64,000 nt of DNA from Streptomyces sp. NRRL F-6131 (GCA_000719695.1 JOHN01000013.1:1-64000), one strand, 5' to 3'. Counted from the first letter of the stretch, positions 1-8,865 are shown. Translations and numbers: made by a program. The notes: generated by a model from the sequence alone, not told the origin.

Positions 1-97
1 GGAAACGCCCGGTTACATTCCGAACCCGGAAGCTAAGCCTCACAGCGCCGATGGTACTGCAGGGGGGACCCTGTGGGAGAGTAGGACGCCGCCGAAC
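1..97 (+). rRNA. rrf: 5S ribosomal RNA, 3' part
   Basis: The first 97 bases match the 3' four fifths of a bacterial 5S rRNA: the conserved loop CCGAACCCGGAAGCTAAG at 21-38 and the closing GGGAGAGTAGGACGCCGCC segment near 75-93 are both present. The 5' end lies outside the window, so an rRNA operon ends here. A strong hairpin follows. Confidence 0.95.
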
Positions 98-107
98 AAA
101 TTTTCAG

Positions 108-144
108 GAGAAGCCCCCGCCCGGGAATGGGTCGGGGGCTTCTC
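108..144 (+). terminator. rRNA operon terminator
   Basis: A 12-bp perfect stem (108-119 pairing with 133-144, built around AAGCCCCCG / CGGGGGCTT) follows the 5S rRNA within 11 bases and is trailed by a T-rich stretch. This is the expected intrinsic terminator of the rRNA operon. Confidence 0.85.
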
Positions 145-194
145 TGTTGTAAGGTCAACGTGAAAAGTTGCCATACGTGACAGGAGGCCCCCGG

Positions 195-815
195 GTGGAG
201 GTCCAGGAGACGCGGGTCCAGACCGATCGCGTCCTCACCATCCCCAACCTGCTGAGCATGGGCCGGCTGGTCGGTGTTCCGCTCTTCCTCTGGCTGATCC
301 TCTGGCCGGTGTTCGACGGTCCGAACAACGACGGTTGGGCGTTGCTGATCCTGATGCTCAGTGGCATCAGTGATTACCTGGACGGGAAGCTCGCGCGCAG
401 GTGGGGCCAGATCAGCCGGGTGGGGCAGCTGCTCGATCCGTTGGCGGACCGGCTCTATGTGCTCTCCACCCTGGTCGGCTTGACGTGGCGTGAGATCCTG
501 CCGTGGTGGTTGACGGCGATTCTGCTGGCGCGCGAGGTGTTCATCGCGGCGCTCCTGCCGATTCTCAACCGGCACGGCTACGGACCGTTGCAGGTGAGTT
601 TCCTGGGGAAGGCCGCGACATTCAACCTGATGTATGCCTTCCCGCTTCTGCTGCTCGGTTCCGGGGGCACCTGGATCGCCCGGCCGGCCGAGATCGTGAG
701 CTGGGCCTTCATCTGGTGGGGCACCACGCTGTACTGGTGGGCCGCCGTTCTTTACGCCGTTCAGGTGCGACAGATCGTCCGCGGCGGCTCGACCCCCTCG
801 CCGTCCACGGCCTGA
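195..815 (+). CDS. CDP-alcohol phosphatidyltransferase (cardiolipin/PgsA type)
   Basis: Integral membrane enzyme of 206 residues that joins a CDP-linked lipid to an alcohol acceptor. The family signature DG-x2-AR-x8-G-x3-D-x3-D is intact (DYLDGKLARRWG...GQLLDPLADR), followed by several hydrophobic helices. The GTG at 195 is preferred because AGGAGG lies at 182-187, seven bases upstream; earlier in-frame TTG (168) and GTG (177) codons lack such a site. In streptomycetes the protein next to the sugar-nucleotide gene downstream has been characterised as a eukaryote-type cardiolipin synthase; in mycobacteria the equivalent neighbour is called pgsA2. The exact acceptor (phosphatidylglycerol or glycerophosphate) cannot be read from the sequence. 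Confidence 0.85.
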   Translation: MEVQETRVQTDRVLTIPNLLSMGRLVGVPLFLWLILWPVFDGPNNDGWALLILMLSGISDYLDGKLARRWGQISRVGQLLDPLADRLYVLSTLVGLTWREILPWWLTAILLAREVFIAALLPILNRHGYGPLQVSFLGKAATFNLMYAFPLLLLGSGGTWIARPAEIVSWAFIWWGTTLYWWAAVLYAVQVRQIVRGGSTPSPSTA

Positions 816-939
816 GACGTGATCTGAGAGAAGTCCCACGGCGACACGGTGCGTCGTTCGAGACCTTCCGGGTAGAGAACCACTGGAACGGTTTGATGGA
901 CCTGCACGGTCCACCACCGCGAAGGAGGACGCACCCGTA

Positions 940-3435
940 ATGAAAGCCGTTGTTATGGCAGGGGGCGAAGGCACTCGACTTCGCCCGATGACCTCCAGCA
1001 TGCCGAAGCCACTGCTCCCGGTCGCCAATATGCCGATCATGGAGCACGTGCTTCGTCTGCTGAAGCGGCACGGTCTCTCGGACACTGTCGTGACCGTCCA
1101 GTTCCTGGCCTCGCTGGTGAAGAACTACTTCGGCGACGGCGAAGAGCTGGGCATGCACCTCACCTATGCGAACGAGGAGACTCCACTCGGCACCGCGGGG
1201 AGCGTCAAGAACGCCGAGGACGCCCTCAAGGACGACTCTTTCCTGGTGATCTCCGGCGACGCATTGACGGACTTCAACCTCTCTGAATTGATCGAGTTTC
1301 ACCGCAGCAAGAACGCTCTGGTCACCGTCTGTCTCACCAGGGTGCCGAATCCCCTGGAGTTCGGTATCACGATCACCGACGAGGAGGGCCGGGTCGAGCG
1401 CTTCCTGGAGAAGCCGACCTGGGGCCAGGTCTTCTCGGACACGGTGAACACCGGTATCTATGTGATGGAACCCGAGGTCTTCGACTACGTCGCGGCCGGC
1501 GAGTCGGTGGACTGGTCGAGCGACGTGTTCCCGCAGCTGCTCAAGGAGGGCAAGCGGGTCTACGGTTACGTGGCCGAGGGCTACTGGGAGGACGTGGGCA
1601 CCCACGAGAGCTACGGCAAGGCCCAGGCGGACGTCCTGGAGGGCAAGGTCGAGGTCGAGCTCGACGGCTTCGAGATCTCGCCGGGCGTCTGGGTGGCCGA
1701 GGGCGCCGAGGTGGACCCGGAGGCGATCCTGCGCGGTCCGCTGTACATCGGCGACTACGCCAAGGTCGAGGCCGGCGTGGAGATCCGCGAGCACACGGTG
1801 CTGGGCAGCAACGTCGTGGTGAAACGGGGGGCCTTCCTCCACCGGACGGTCGTCCACGACAACGTCTACATCGGGCCGCAGAGCAATCTGCGCGGCTGTG
1901 TGGTCGGCAAGAACACCGATGTGATGCGGGCCGCGCGGATCGAGGACGGCGCGGTGATCGGGGACGAGTGCCTGGTCGGCGAGGAGTCGATCATCACGGC
2001 CAACGTCCGGGTCTACCCGTTCAAGACCATCGAGGCCGGCGCGGTCGTCAACACCTCGGTGATCTGGGAGTCCCGGGGGCAGGAGCACCTCTTCGGGGTG
2101 CGCGGCGTCTCGGGCATCCTCAACGTCGAGATCACCCCGGAGCTGGCCGTCCGGCTGGCCGGGGCGTACGCGACGACGCTGAAGAAGGGTGCCACCGTCA
2201 CCATCGCGCGTGACCACTCCCGCGGTGCGCGCGCGCTCAAGCGGGCGATGATCTCCGCGCTGCAGACCAGTGCGATCGACGTCCGCGACCTGGAGAACGT
2301 GCCGATGCCGGTGGCCCGGCAGCACACCGCGCGGGGCAGCGCCGGCGGGATCTTCCTGCGGACCACCCCCGGGGTGCCGGACTCGCTGGACATCCTGTTC
2401 TTCGACGAGCGCGGCGCCGACCTGTCGCAGGCCGGGCAGCGCAAGCTCGACCGGGTCTACGCGCGCCAGGAGTACCGGCGGGCGTTCCCGGGCGAGATCG
2501 GCGACCTCACCTTCCCGTCGAGCGTCTTCGACGCCTACGCGGGCAACCTGCTGCGGGCCGTGGACACCACGGGTGTGCGCGAGGCGGGGCTGAAGGTGGT
2601 CGTGGACACCGCGCACGGCAGCGCGGGGCTGGTTCTGCCGAGCATCCTCGGTCGGCTCGGGGTGGAGGCGCTGACCGTCTCCAGCGGGCTGGACGAGGCA
2701 CGGCCGACCGAGGACGCCGAGGAGCGGCGGGCCGGGCTGGCACGGCTCGGCGAGCTGGTCGCCTCCTCGCGCGCGGCCTTCGGGGTGCGGTTCGACCCGG
2801 TGGGCGAGCGGGTGGCCTTCGTGGACGAGCTCGGCCGGGTGATCGACGACGACCGGGCGCTGCTGGTCCTGCTGGACCTGGTCGCGGCCGAGCGGCGGAG
2901 CGGTCAGGTCGCGCTGCCGGTCACCACGACCCGGATCGCCGAGCAGGTCGCGGCCTACCACGGCACCCAGGTCACCTGGACCACCACGACGCCGGACGAC
3001 CTGGCCAAGGCGGCCGCCGCCGAGGGCACGGTGTTCGGCGGTGACGGTCGCGGCGGCTTCGTGGTGCCCGAGTTCAGCGGGGTGCTGGACGGGGCGGCGG
3101 CGTTCGTCCGGCTGGTCGGCCTGGTGGCCCGCACCCAGCTCACCCTGAGCCAGATCGACGCGCGCATCCCGCAGGCGCACATCCGCCGACGGGACATCGC
3201 GACGCCGTGGGCGGCGAAGGGCATGGTCATGCGCTCGGTGGTCGAGGCGGCCGGCAGCCGGCAGCTGGACACCACGGACGGCGTGCGGGTCGTCGAGGCG
3301 GACGGGCGGTGGACGCTGGTGCTGCCCGACCCGGCCGAGGCGGTCACCCACCTGTGGGCCGAGGGGCCGGACGACGCGGCGACCGAGGCCCTGCTCGACG
3401 AGTGGGCGGCGGTGGTCGACAGCGCCGGGCGGTGA
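940..3435 (+). CDS. Mannose-1-phosphate guanylyltransferase fused to degenerate phosphohexomutase
   Basis: 831 residues in three parts. Residues 1-230 form a nucleotidyltransferase domain opening with MKAVVMAGGEGTRLRP, the NTP-binding signature, which would make GDP-mannose or a related sugar nucleotide for cell-wall glycans. Residues 240-370 are left-handed beta-helix hexapeptide repeats. Residues 385-831 resemble a phosphoglucomutase/phosphomannomutase, but the phosphoserine loop (normally TASHNP) reads RTTPGVPD and the metal loop (normally DGDxDR) reads FDPVGERV, so catalysis by this half is unlikely. A GGAGG lies at 924-928. It follows the lipid synthase by 124 bases. A regulatory or assembly role for the mutase half is inference. 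Confidence 0.85.
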   Translation: MKAVVMAGGEGTRLRPMTSSMPKPLLPVANMPIMEHVLRLLKRHGLSDTVVTVQFLASLVKNYFGDGEELGMHLTYANEETPLGTAGSVKNAEDALKDDSFLVISGDALTDFNLSELIEFHRSKNALVTVCLTRVPNPLEFGITITDEEGRVERFLEKPTWGQVFSDTVNTGIYVMEPEVFDYVAAGESVDWSSDVFPQLLKEGKRVYGYVAEGYWEDVGTHESYGKAQADVLEGKVEVELDGFEISPGVWVAEGAEVDPEAILRGPLYIGDYAKVEAGVEIREHTVLGSNVVVKRGAFLHRTVVHDNVYIGPQSNLRGCVVGKNTDVMRAARIEDGAVIGDECLVGEESIITANVRVYPFKTIEAGAVVNTSVIWESRGQEHLFGVRGVSGILNVEITPELAVRLAGAYATTLKKGATVTIARDHSRGARALKRAMISALQTSAIDVRDLENVPMPVARQHTARGSAGGIFLRTTPGVPDSLDILFFDERGADLSQAGQRKLDRVYARQEYRRAFPGEIGDLTFPSSVFDAYAGNLLRAVDTTGVREAGLKVVVDTAHGSAGLVLPSILGRLGVEALTVSSGLDEARPTEDAEERRAGLARLGELVASSRAAFGVRFDPVGERVAFVDELGRVIDDDRALLVLLDLVAAERRSGQVALPVTTTRIAEQVAAYHGTQVTWTTTTPDDLAKAAAAEGTVFGGDGRGGFVVPEFSGVLDGAAAFVRLVGLVARTQLTLSQIDARIPQAHIRRRDIATPWAAKGMVMRSVVEAAGSRQLDTTDGVRVVEADGRWTLVLPDPAEAVTHLWAEGPDDAATEALLDEWAAVVDSAGR

Positions 3436-3442
3436 GTCCGCG

Positions 3443-3476
3443 GCGGGGCGGGGCGGCGTCGGCCGTCCCGCCCCGC
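3443..3476 (+). terminator. Probable intrinsic terminator
   Basis: A GC-rich hairpin, GCGGGGCGGG at 3443-3452 pairing with CCCGCCCCGC at 3467-3476, starts seven bases after the guanylyltransferase stop codon. No T-run follows, as is common in these genomes. Confidence 0.6.
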
Positions 3477-3576
3477 TGTCCGTTTCGGGCGGTTGGTCGC
3501 ACTCCATCCGATTTGACATGTTTGCAGGTCAGGGGGCGTGCACACGGCCCTCGCGCGACGTGGGACGATGGTCCGC

Positions 3577-4746
3577 ATGTCAGCGACGCCGGGGCAGGGT
3601 GCCAGCAATGGACGGTACAACCGTCCGGATGCCTCGATGTCCCTGCTGACCAATGTGATGGACCACAGCCTCGACGAGGGGTACGCCGAGGCGGCGGCCG
3701 CGCGGGGCGGGGCGGGACCGTACCGGATACCCGGCACGGTGCGCGGGCTGCTGACGCTGGGGGCCGGGCTGGCGCTGGTCGGTGCGGTCGTCACGGTCGG
3801 GGCGGTGAACGCGCACAAGGCGGAGCCCACGCTGGCCAAGGAGCGCGACGCCCTGATCCACCGGATCAACGACGCCAACGGCTCGGCGGACCACCTCCAG
3901 CAGCAGGTCCAGGACCTCCGGCGGAAGGTCGACAGCACCCAGCAGCAGGCGCTCGCCCCGGGCGAGGGGGACCCCGCGGCGCTGGCCGGCGCGGTCGGCC
4001 TCGGCGAGGTCACCGGTCCCGGAGTGAAGCTGGTGCTGGAGGACGCGGCCGGGACGGGCGCCGGCGGGAACGTCGACCCGCGCGCCGGGCAGGGCTTCTC
4101 CAACAGCGGGCGGCTGCGCGACCGGGACCTCCAGTTGGTGGTGAACGGGCTCTGGGCCTCCGGCGCGGAGGCCGTCTCGATCAACGGGCAGCGGCTCACC
4201 GCGCTCTCGGCGATCCGCGCGGCCGGTGAGGCCGTCCTGGTGGACAACCGGCCGCTGGTGCCGCCGTACACCGTGCAGGCGCTGGGGGACGGGCCGCGGC
4301 TGCTGGGCGCCTTCGAGAGCGCCATGGCCGGCCAGTACCTGCGGCTGCTGCAGGAGAAGTACGGCATCAAGTCGACCGTGTCGGCGCAGAAGAACCTCAC
4401 CCTCCCCGCGGCCGTCGGCGTGAGCCTGCGGACCGCGCAGCCGGCCGTTCCCGAGGCCTCGCCGACCGGCGGCCCGACGGGCCCGGCGAGCGGCTCGCCG
4501 TCCGCGAGCCCGTCGGCCTCCCCGTCACCGTCCCCCTCGGCCCCGTCCTCGCCCTCCGGCTCGACGAGTCCGTCCGCCGGGGCCTCGCCGTCGGCGAAGG
4601 CGAGCGGGCCGACCGGCGGGAAGCGGTCGTCGAGCTCGCCCGCCAGATCCTCGGCCCCGCCGTCCCCGCCGTCCTCGCAGACCTCTCACCCGCCCACCGC
4701 GACCACCGGGTCGCCCGCCGCAGCGACAGGAGCAGCTACACCGTGA
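3577..4746 (+). CDS. DUF881 membrane protein, first copy
   Basis: 389 residues: a short cytoplasmic N-terminus, one membrane helix (LLTLGAGLALVGAVVTVGAV), a coiled coil rich in Q and R, the DUF881 domain, and a roughly 95-residue Pro/Ser/Ala tail that would lie outside the cell. The function of DUF881 is not settled; it accompanies the small basic protein downstream and is linked by position to division and envelope genes in many Gram-positive bacteria. ATG 3577 is chosen because related proteins begin close to the MSLLTNVMDHSLD motif; in-frame GTG 3538 and ATG 3568 are alternatives, and no clear ribosome site distinguishes them. Its stop overlaps the next start by four bases. Confidence 0.8.
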   Translation: MSATPGQGASNGRYNRPDASMSLLTNVMDHSLDEGYAEAAAARGGAGPYRIPGTVRGLLTLGAGLALVGAVVTVGAVNAHKAEPTLAKERDALIHRINDANGSADHLQQQVQDLRRKVDSTQQQALAPGEGDPAALAGAVGLGEVTGPGVKLVLEDAAGTGAGGNVDPRAGQGFSNSGRLRDRDLQLVVNGLWASGAEAVSINGQRLTALSAIRAAGEAVLVDNRPLVPPYTVQALGDGPRLLGAFESAMAGQYLRLLQEKYGIKSTVSAQKNLTLPAAVGVSLRTAQPAVPEASPTGGPTGPASGSPSASPSASPSPSPSAPSSPSGSTSPSAGASPSAKASGPTGGKRSSSSPARSSAPPSPPSSQTSHPPTATTGSPAAATGAATP

Positions 4747-5075
4747 TTGCCGTACTGGGTCTCGTGATCGGCGTCGTCGTCGGACTCTTCGTCCAGCCCG
4801 AGGTGCCCGACGCCGTGGTGCCCTATCTTCCGATCGCGGTGGTGGCGGCGCTGGACGCGGTGTTCGGCGGCGTCCGGGCGATGCTGGACGGCATCTTCAA
4901 CGACAAGGTCTTCATCGTCTCCTTCCTGTCGAACGTGGTGGTGGCGGCGCTGATCGTCTTCCTCGGCGACCAGCTGGGTGTCGGCTCGCAGCTGTCCACG
5001 GGTGTGGTCGTCGTCCTCGGCATCCGCATCTTCTCCAACGCCGCCGCGATCAGGCGCCATGTCTTCCGTGCCTGA
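4743..5075 (+). CDS. sbp: Small basic protein (Sbp, DUF1290)
   Basis: A 110-residue membrane protein with three hydrophobic helices and the conserved FNDKVFIVSFLSN segment of the DUF1290 family. It starts at a GTG that overlaps the previous stop (GTGA, 4743-4746), and the following gene begins inside its last codons, so the three genes are translationally coupled. The DUF881-sbp-DUF881 order matches the mycobacterial Rv1823-Rv1825 group. Biochemical function is unknown. Confidence 0.85.
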   Translation: MIAVLGLVIGVVVGLFVQPEVPDAVVPYLPIAVVAALDAVFGGVRAMLDGIFNDKVFIVSFLSNVVVAALIVFLGDQLGVGSQLSTGVVVVLGIRIFSNAAAIRRHVFRA

Positions 5076-6342
5076 GCCGGGCCGCGAGCGCGCGGCGGAG
5101 GAGGAAGTGAACGGATCGGCGGGAGATGTTGTGCGGCACGAGAAGCAGGGGGAAAGCTCTCCGGACGAAGCGGTGACCGTTCCGGCCGAGGACGGGGCAC
5201 CCGCGGTCGAGGAGCCCGGGGCGGTGCCCGGGCCCCTCGACGAGGGCGAGCCGGGGACCGTCGAGCCCGAGCCCGGGACCGGGCCCGCCCCGGCGCCGAA
5301 GGAGCTCGCTCCGGTGCCCCTGGCGAAGCCTGTTTCCGCGCCCGCGCCCGTGACCGAGCCTGTGGCCGCGCCCGTGACCGAGCGCGCCCCCGAGGTGACA
5401 CCTGCGCCCGCGCGTGCGCCGGAAGCGGTGACGCCGATCCCCGTGACGGACCCGGGGTCGCCGGGAGCGCGGCGCGAGCGGGATCCCGACAAGCAGCCGG
5501 AGAGCGCGCCGGACGCGCCGGACTGGTCGGACGAGACCGACGAGACCGACGAGACCGACGAGCCGGACGAGGTCGAGCTCGCGCCGATGTCCGTGTCGGC
5601 GCAGCCGGTCGACCGCCACTCCGGACGGCGGCGGCTGAAGGCGGCCCTGTGGCCGCCGCGGCTGTCGCGCGGTCAGCTGGTGGTGGCCGTGCTGCTGTTC
5701 TCGCTCGGTCTGGGGCTCGCGATCCAGGTGCGCTCGACCAACGACCACCACAGTCAGCTGCGCGGCGCGCGCCAGGAGGACCTGGTTCGCATCCTCGACG
5801 AACTGGACAGCCGTCAGCAGCGTCTCCAGCAGGAGAAGGCGGAGTTGGAGCAGTCCCTGGCCAAGTTGGAGAACAGCTCCAACCAGGCCAAGGAGGCCCA
5901 GGAACAGACCAGGAAGAAAATGACGGAACTCGGTGTGCTCGCCGGGACCGTCCGGGCCACTGGTCCGGGCATCGTACTGACGGTCGATGATCCCCAAGGG
6001 CAGGTGAAGGCAGATATGCTGCTGGACACCCTGCAGGAACTCCGAGCGGCGGGGGCGGAGGCGATTCAGATCAACGATGTGCGCGTGGTGGTCAACACCT
6101 ACTTCACGGACGCGTCCGGCGGCGGTGTGCAGATCGACGGCAAGAAGGTCTCGGCGCCCTACCGCTTCACCGTCGTGGGGAACCCCCAGGACCTCACCCC
6201 CGCGCTGAACATCCCGGGAGGTGTCGTCCGTACTCTGGAGAGTCACCAGGCGCGTGCGACGATCTCCCCGCAGCAGAAGGTGCTCGTCGACGCACTCGTC
6301 GATCCGAAGACGCCGCAGTACGCCAAGCCGGCTCCGAAGTGA
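5059..6342 (+). CDS. DUF881 membrane protein, second copy
   Basis: 427 residues. The first 190 or so are acidic and Pro/Ala-rich and include a DET triplet repeated three times, encoded near 5533-5562 and predicted disordered. One membrane helix (LVVAVLLFSLGLGLAIQV), a long Q/E-rich coiled coil and the DUF881 domain follow. Starts at ATG 5059 (overlapping the upstream gene by 17 bases), GTG 5068 or GTG 5107 are all possible; the last has GGAGGAGGA just upstream and would remove the first 16 residues. Unlike the first copy, the low-complexity part is on the cytoplasmic side. Role unknown, probably with Sbp and the other DUF881 protein. Confidence 0.8.
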   Translation: MSSVPEPGRERAAEEEVNGSAGDVVRHEKQGESSPDEAVTVPAEDGAPAVEEPGAVPGPLDEGEPGTVEPEPGTGPAPAPKELAPVPLAKPVSAPAPVTEPVAAPVTERAPEVTPAPARAPEAVTPIPVTDPGSPGARRERDPDKQPESAPDAPDWSDETDETDETDEPDEVELAPMSVSAQPVDRHSGRRRLKAALWPPRLSRGQLVVAVLLFSLGLGLAIQVRSTNDHHSQLRGARQEDLVRILDELDSRQQRLQQEKAELEQSLAKLENSSNQAKEAQEQTRKKMTELGVLAGTVRATGPGIVLTVDDPQGQVKADMLLDTLQELRAAGAEAIQINDVRVVVNTYFTDASGGGVQIDGKKVSAPYRFTVVGNPQDLTPALNIPGGVVRTLESHQARATISPQQKVLVDALVDPKTPQYAKPAPK

Positions 6343-6457
6343 CCAGCACAGTCGGAGTGCCACACCCGCCGGCCCGATCCACGACCGGGCCCGCAGCCTG
6401 TCCGAGGTTCTCACCCTGCCCCACGGGCGGGTCTGTCACACGCAAGGGGATTCGCCC

Positions 6458-7336
6458 GTGAGTTTCTTCTCGAAGTTGTTCGGTCGTCACAAGGGCCGCG
6501 ACGCGGCCGCCGCGGAGGCGCCGACCGCGCTGCACCGCCGGGACGACGAGGCCGCCGTGCCCGGCATGCGCTCCGCCCCCGAGGGCGCGGAGTACGCCGA
6601 GCGTCCGCTGTTCCGGGACGGCGCCGGAGCCCAGTACGCGGGGAATCAGGCGGGCTACGGCGCGTCGGTTGACCCCTCCGGCGCGCCGCGCATAGGTTTC
6701 CCGTCAGCACCCTCAACCTCTGGTGGAGGGTTTGCTCCGGACCCGTACGCCGGGCACAACCCGTCGGGTGTGCCGCGCCAGGAGGCTGTGAACATGGCTG
6801 GCCCCACTCCGTGCCCCAGGTGCGGCAACCAGAACCCGGCCTCGGCCCGGTTCTGTTCCAACTGCGGTACGGCGCTGCGCGGTGGGCTGCTGCCCGAGGG
6901 GTCCGCCGAGACCACCTCGACCATCTCGATCTCCGGTCTGGAGTCCTACGATCCCAACACCACGACCGGGACCGGTACGCCGGCGCTCTCGGCCGAGGTG
7001 CTGGCGGCCATCGACGCGCTGCCCCCGGGCTCGGCCCTGCTGATCGTCCAGCGCGGCCCGAACTCCGGCAGCCGTTTCCTGCTGGACTCCGACAAGACCA
7101 CGGCCGGCCGCCACCCGCAGGGCGACATCTTCCTCGACGACGTCACGGTCTCCCGCAAGCACGTGGAGTTCCGCCGGACGCCGGGGGGCGGCTTCACCGT
7201 CGCCGACGTCGGCAGCCTGAACGGCACCTACGTCAACCGGGAGCGGATCGACGAGGTCGCGCTGAACAACGGCGACGAGGTGCAGATCGGGAAGTACCGG
7301 CTGGTCTTCTTCGCCAGCCACAACCGGGGGTACTGA
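6458..7336 (+). CDS. garA: FHA-domain protein, GarA/OdhI type, with zinc ribbon
   Basis: 292 residues. An N-terminal disordered stretch is followed by a double CxxC zinc ribbon (CPRCGNQNPASARFCSNCG), then the ETTS phosphorylation motif (Thr152/Thr153) and a C-terminal FHA domain with the phosphopeptide residues GRHP, SRKH and GSLNGTYVN. In mycobacteria and corynebacteria the ETT threonines are phosphorylated by PknB/PknG-type kinases, and the protein controls 2-oxoglutarate dehydrogenase and glutamate metabolism; the same role is inferred here. GTG 6458 has AAGGGGA eight bases upstream. An internal ATG at 6794, with AGGAGG at 6780-6785, would give a 180-residue form starting just before the zinc ribbon. 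Confidence 0.87.
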   Translation: MSFFSKLFGRHKGRDAAAAEAPTALHRRDDEAAVPGMRSAPEGAEYAERPLFRDGAGAQYAGNQAGYGASVDPSGAPRIGFPSAPSTSGGGFAPDPYAGHNPSGVPRQEAVNMAGPTPCPRCGNQNPASARFCSNCGTALRGGLLPEGSAETTSTISISGLESYDPNTTTGTGTPALSAEVLAAIDALPPGSALLIVQRGPNSGSRFLLDSDKTTAGRHPQGDIFLDDVTVSRKHVEFRRTPGGGFTVADVGSLNGTYVNRERIDEVALNNGDEVQIGKYRLVFFASHNRGY

Positions 7337-7359
7337 AACCAACGTCGGCAGGAGCCCGA

Positions 7360-8208
7360 GTGAGTACGAACACCCCTTCCTCTCCTCTCGGGGCGGCCAC
7401 CCCCGCGTCGTCCGGTTCCCCGTCGGACCGGGGCGCGCGGGGTGTGGTCGCGGCCCCCAGGCAGCCGACCCGCCCGGACCGGCCCGCCGGCCGGCGGCGC
7501 GGCGGCGACGAGCTGCTGAGCATCGGCGCGGTGCTGGCCTTCCTGCGTGACGACTTCCCCGAGGTCACCATTTCCAAGATCCGCTTCCTGGAGGCGGAGG
7601 GGCTGGTCGAGCCGCAGCGCACGCCCTCGGGGTACCGCAAGTTCAGCCCGGCCGACGTCGAGCGGCTGGCCTACGTGCTGCGGATGCAGCGTGACCACTA
7701 CCTGCCGCTGCGGGTGATCCGTGAGCACCTCGACGCCATGGAGCGCGGCGAGAGCCCGCCGGCGCTGCCCGCCGCGGACACCCGGCCGGGGCCGCTGGAG
7801 GAGGCGGACCGCGAGCTGTCCGCCTCGGTCGAGGCCTCCGCCGGGGTGCGGCTGGGCCGGGCCGAGCTGCTGGCGGCCGCCGAGTCCGGCGAGGCCGAGC
7901 TGGCCGAGTGGGAGTCCTACGGGCTGGTCGCCCCGGGGCCGGACGGCGGGTACGACGGCGAGGCGCTGCAGGTCGCCCGGCTGGTCGCGGAGCTCGGCCG
8001 GTACGGGCTGGAGCCGCGGCACCTGAGGGCCATGAAGGCGGCCGCGGACCGCGAGGTCGCCCTGGTCGAGCAGGTCGTGGCGCCGCTGCGGCGCCACCGC
8101 AACCCGCAGACCAGGGCGCACGCCGAGGCCACCGCCCGGGAGCTGGCGACGCTCTCCGTGCGGTTGCACGCGGCGATGGTCCAGGCGGGTCTGCGGATCC
8201 GCTCGTAG
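7360..8208 (+). CDS. ftsR: MerR-family regulator, FtsR/Rv1828 type
   Basis: 282 residues. After a disordered N-terminus comes a MerR winged helix (ISKIRFLEAEGLVEPQRTPS then YRKFSPADVERL), then an alpha-helical C-terminal half that lacks the cysteines of metal-sensing MerR proteins. Position directly after the GarA homologue and before the DUF151 nuclease is the same as Rv1828; the corynebacterial orthologue FtsR activates ftsZ. The GTG at 7360 follows CAGGAG at 7349-7354 and lies 23 bases after the garA stop, so the two are likely cotranscribed. Target genes here are not known. Confidence 0.82.
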   Translation: MSTNTPSSPLGAATPASSGSPSDRGARGVVAAPRQPTRPDRPAGRRRGGDELLSIGAVLAFLRDDFPEVTISKIRFLEAEGLVEPQRTPSGYRKFSPADVERLAYVLRMQRDHYLPLRVIREHLDAMERGESPPALPAADTRPGPLEEADRELSASVEASAGVRLGRAELLAAAESGEAELAEWESYGLVAPGPDGGYDGEALQVARLVAELGRYGLEPRHLRAMKAAADREVALVEQVVAPLRRHRNPQTRAHAEATARELATLSVRLHAAMVQAGLRIRS

Positions 8209-8213
8209 CCCGT

Positions 8214-8262
8214 CTCGAACCCGCCCTCGAACCCGTCCTCGAACGCCGTGCTCGAACCCCGC
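8214..8262. repeat. Short 12-bp direct repeats
   Basis: CTCGAAC recurs at 8214, 8226 and 8238 (12-bp period) and again at 8251, in the spacer between the MerR gene and the nuclease gene. No function is apparent. Confidence 0.6.
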
Positions 8263-8354
8263 CCGCGGGCCGTGGCGGGGCCGCGCCGGGGCCCTGTCCA
8301 CCGGCCCTGACCAGCGCCGTCGGCGCTGCGCTTTCATATCCGGGTCGGGAGCCA

Positions 8355-8360
8355 TAGGGT
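8355..8360 (+). promoter_or_regulatory. -10 box of a probable leaderless promoter
   Basis: TAGGGT fits the actinobacterial TANNNT -10 pattern and ends seven bases before the GTG at 8368, which would place the transcript start at or beside the start codon. No convincing -35 is seen. Confidence 0.55.
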
Positions 8361-8367
8361 TGCCTGT

Positions 8368-8844
8368 GTGAATGAGCTCGACGTCGTGGGTGTCCGGGTG
8401 GAGATGCCTTCCAACCAGCCGATCGTGCTGCTCCGTGAGGTCGGGGGCGATCGGTACCTGCCGATCTGGATCGGTCCGGGGGAGGCGACCGCGATCGCCT
8501 TCGCCCAGCAGGGGATGACACCGGTGCGCCCGCTGACGCACGACCTGTTCAAGGACGTCCTGGAGGCGCTCGGCCAGCAGCTCACCGAGGTCCGGATCAC
8601 CGATCTGCGCGAGGGCGTCTTCTACGCCGAGCTGGTCTTCGCCGGCGGCGTGGAGGTGAGCGCCCGGCCGTCCGACGCGATAGCGCTGGCGCTGCGCACC
8701 GGGACGCCGATCTACGGGAGCGAGGAGGTGCTCGCCGAGGCGGGCATCGCGATCCCGGACGAGCAGGAGGACGAGGTCGAGAAGTTCCGCGAGTTCCTCG
8801 ACCAGGTCTCGCCCGAGGACTTCGGCGGCAGCGGCCCGCAGTAG
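8368..8844 (+). CDS. Bifunctional nuclease family protein (DUF151)
   Basis: 158 residues matching the DUF151/BFN family: MNELDVVGVRVEMP at the N-terminus, the LPIWIGPGEATAIA core and the RPSDAIALALRTGTPIY motif. Plant members have been reported to cleave DNA and RNA; the bacterial role is poorly known, and a structural role has also been proposed. The order FHA - MerR - DUF151 - MerR is the same as in mycobacteria. The acidic C-terminal tail follows EDEVEKFREFLDQVSPEDF. A -10 box seven bases upstream suggests its own, leaderless, transcript. Confidence 0.85.
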   Translation: MNELDVVGVRVEMPSNQPIVLLREVGGDRYLPIWIGPGEATAIAFAQQGMTPVRPLTHDLFKDVLEALGQQLTEVRITDLREGVFYAELVFAGGVEVSARPSDAIALALRTGTPIYGSEEVLAEAGIAIPDEQEDEVEKFREFLDQVSPEDFGGSGPQ

Positions 8845-8865
8845 GCGGAGCCGGGGACGGCCCGT

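Noticed and set aside
709..3519. 936-codon open frame on the minus strand
   Set aside because: It mirrors the guanylyltransferase gene, is Arg/Pro/His-rich, has no motif or ribosome site and follows from high GC in the opposite frame.
5533..5562. Frameshift in the DET repeat of the second DUF881 protein
   Set aside because: The frame is kept on both sides and the flanks align with the expected acidic N-terminal region.
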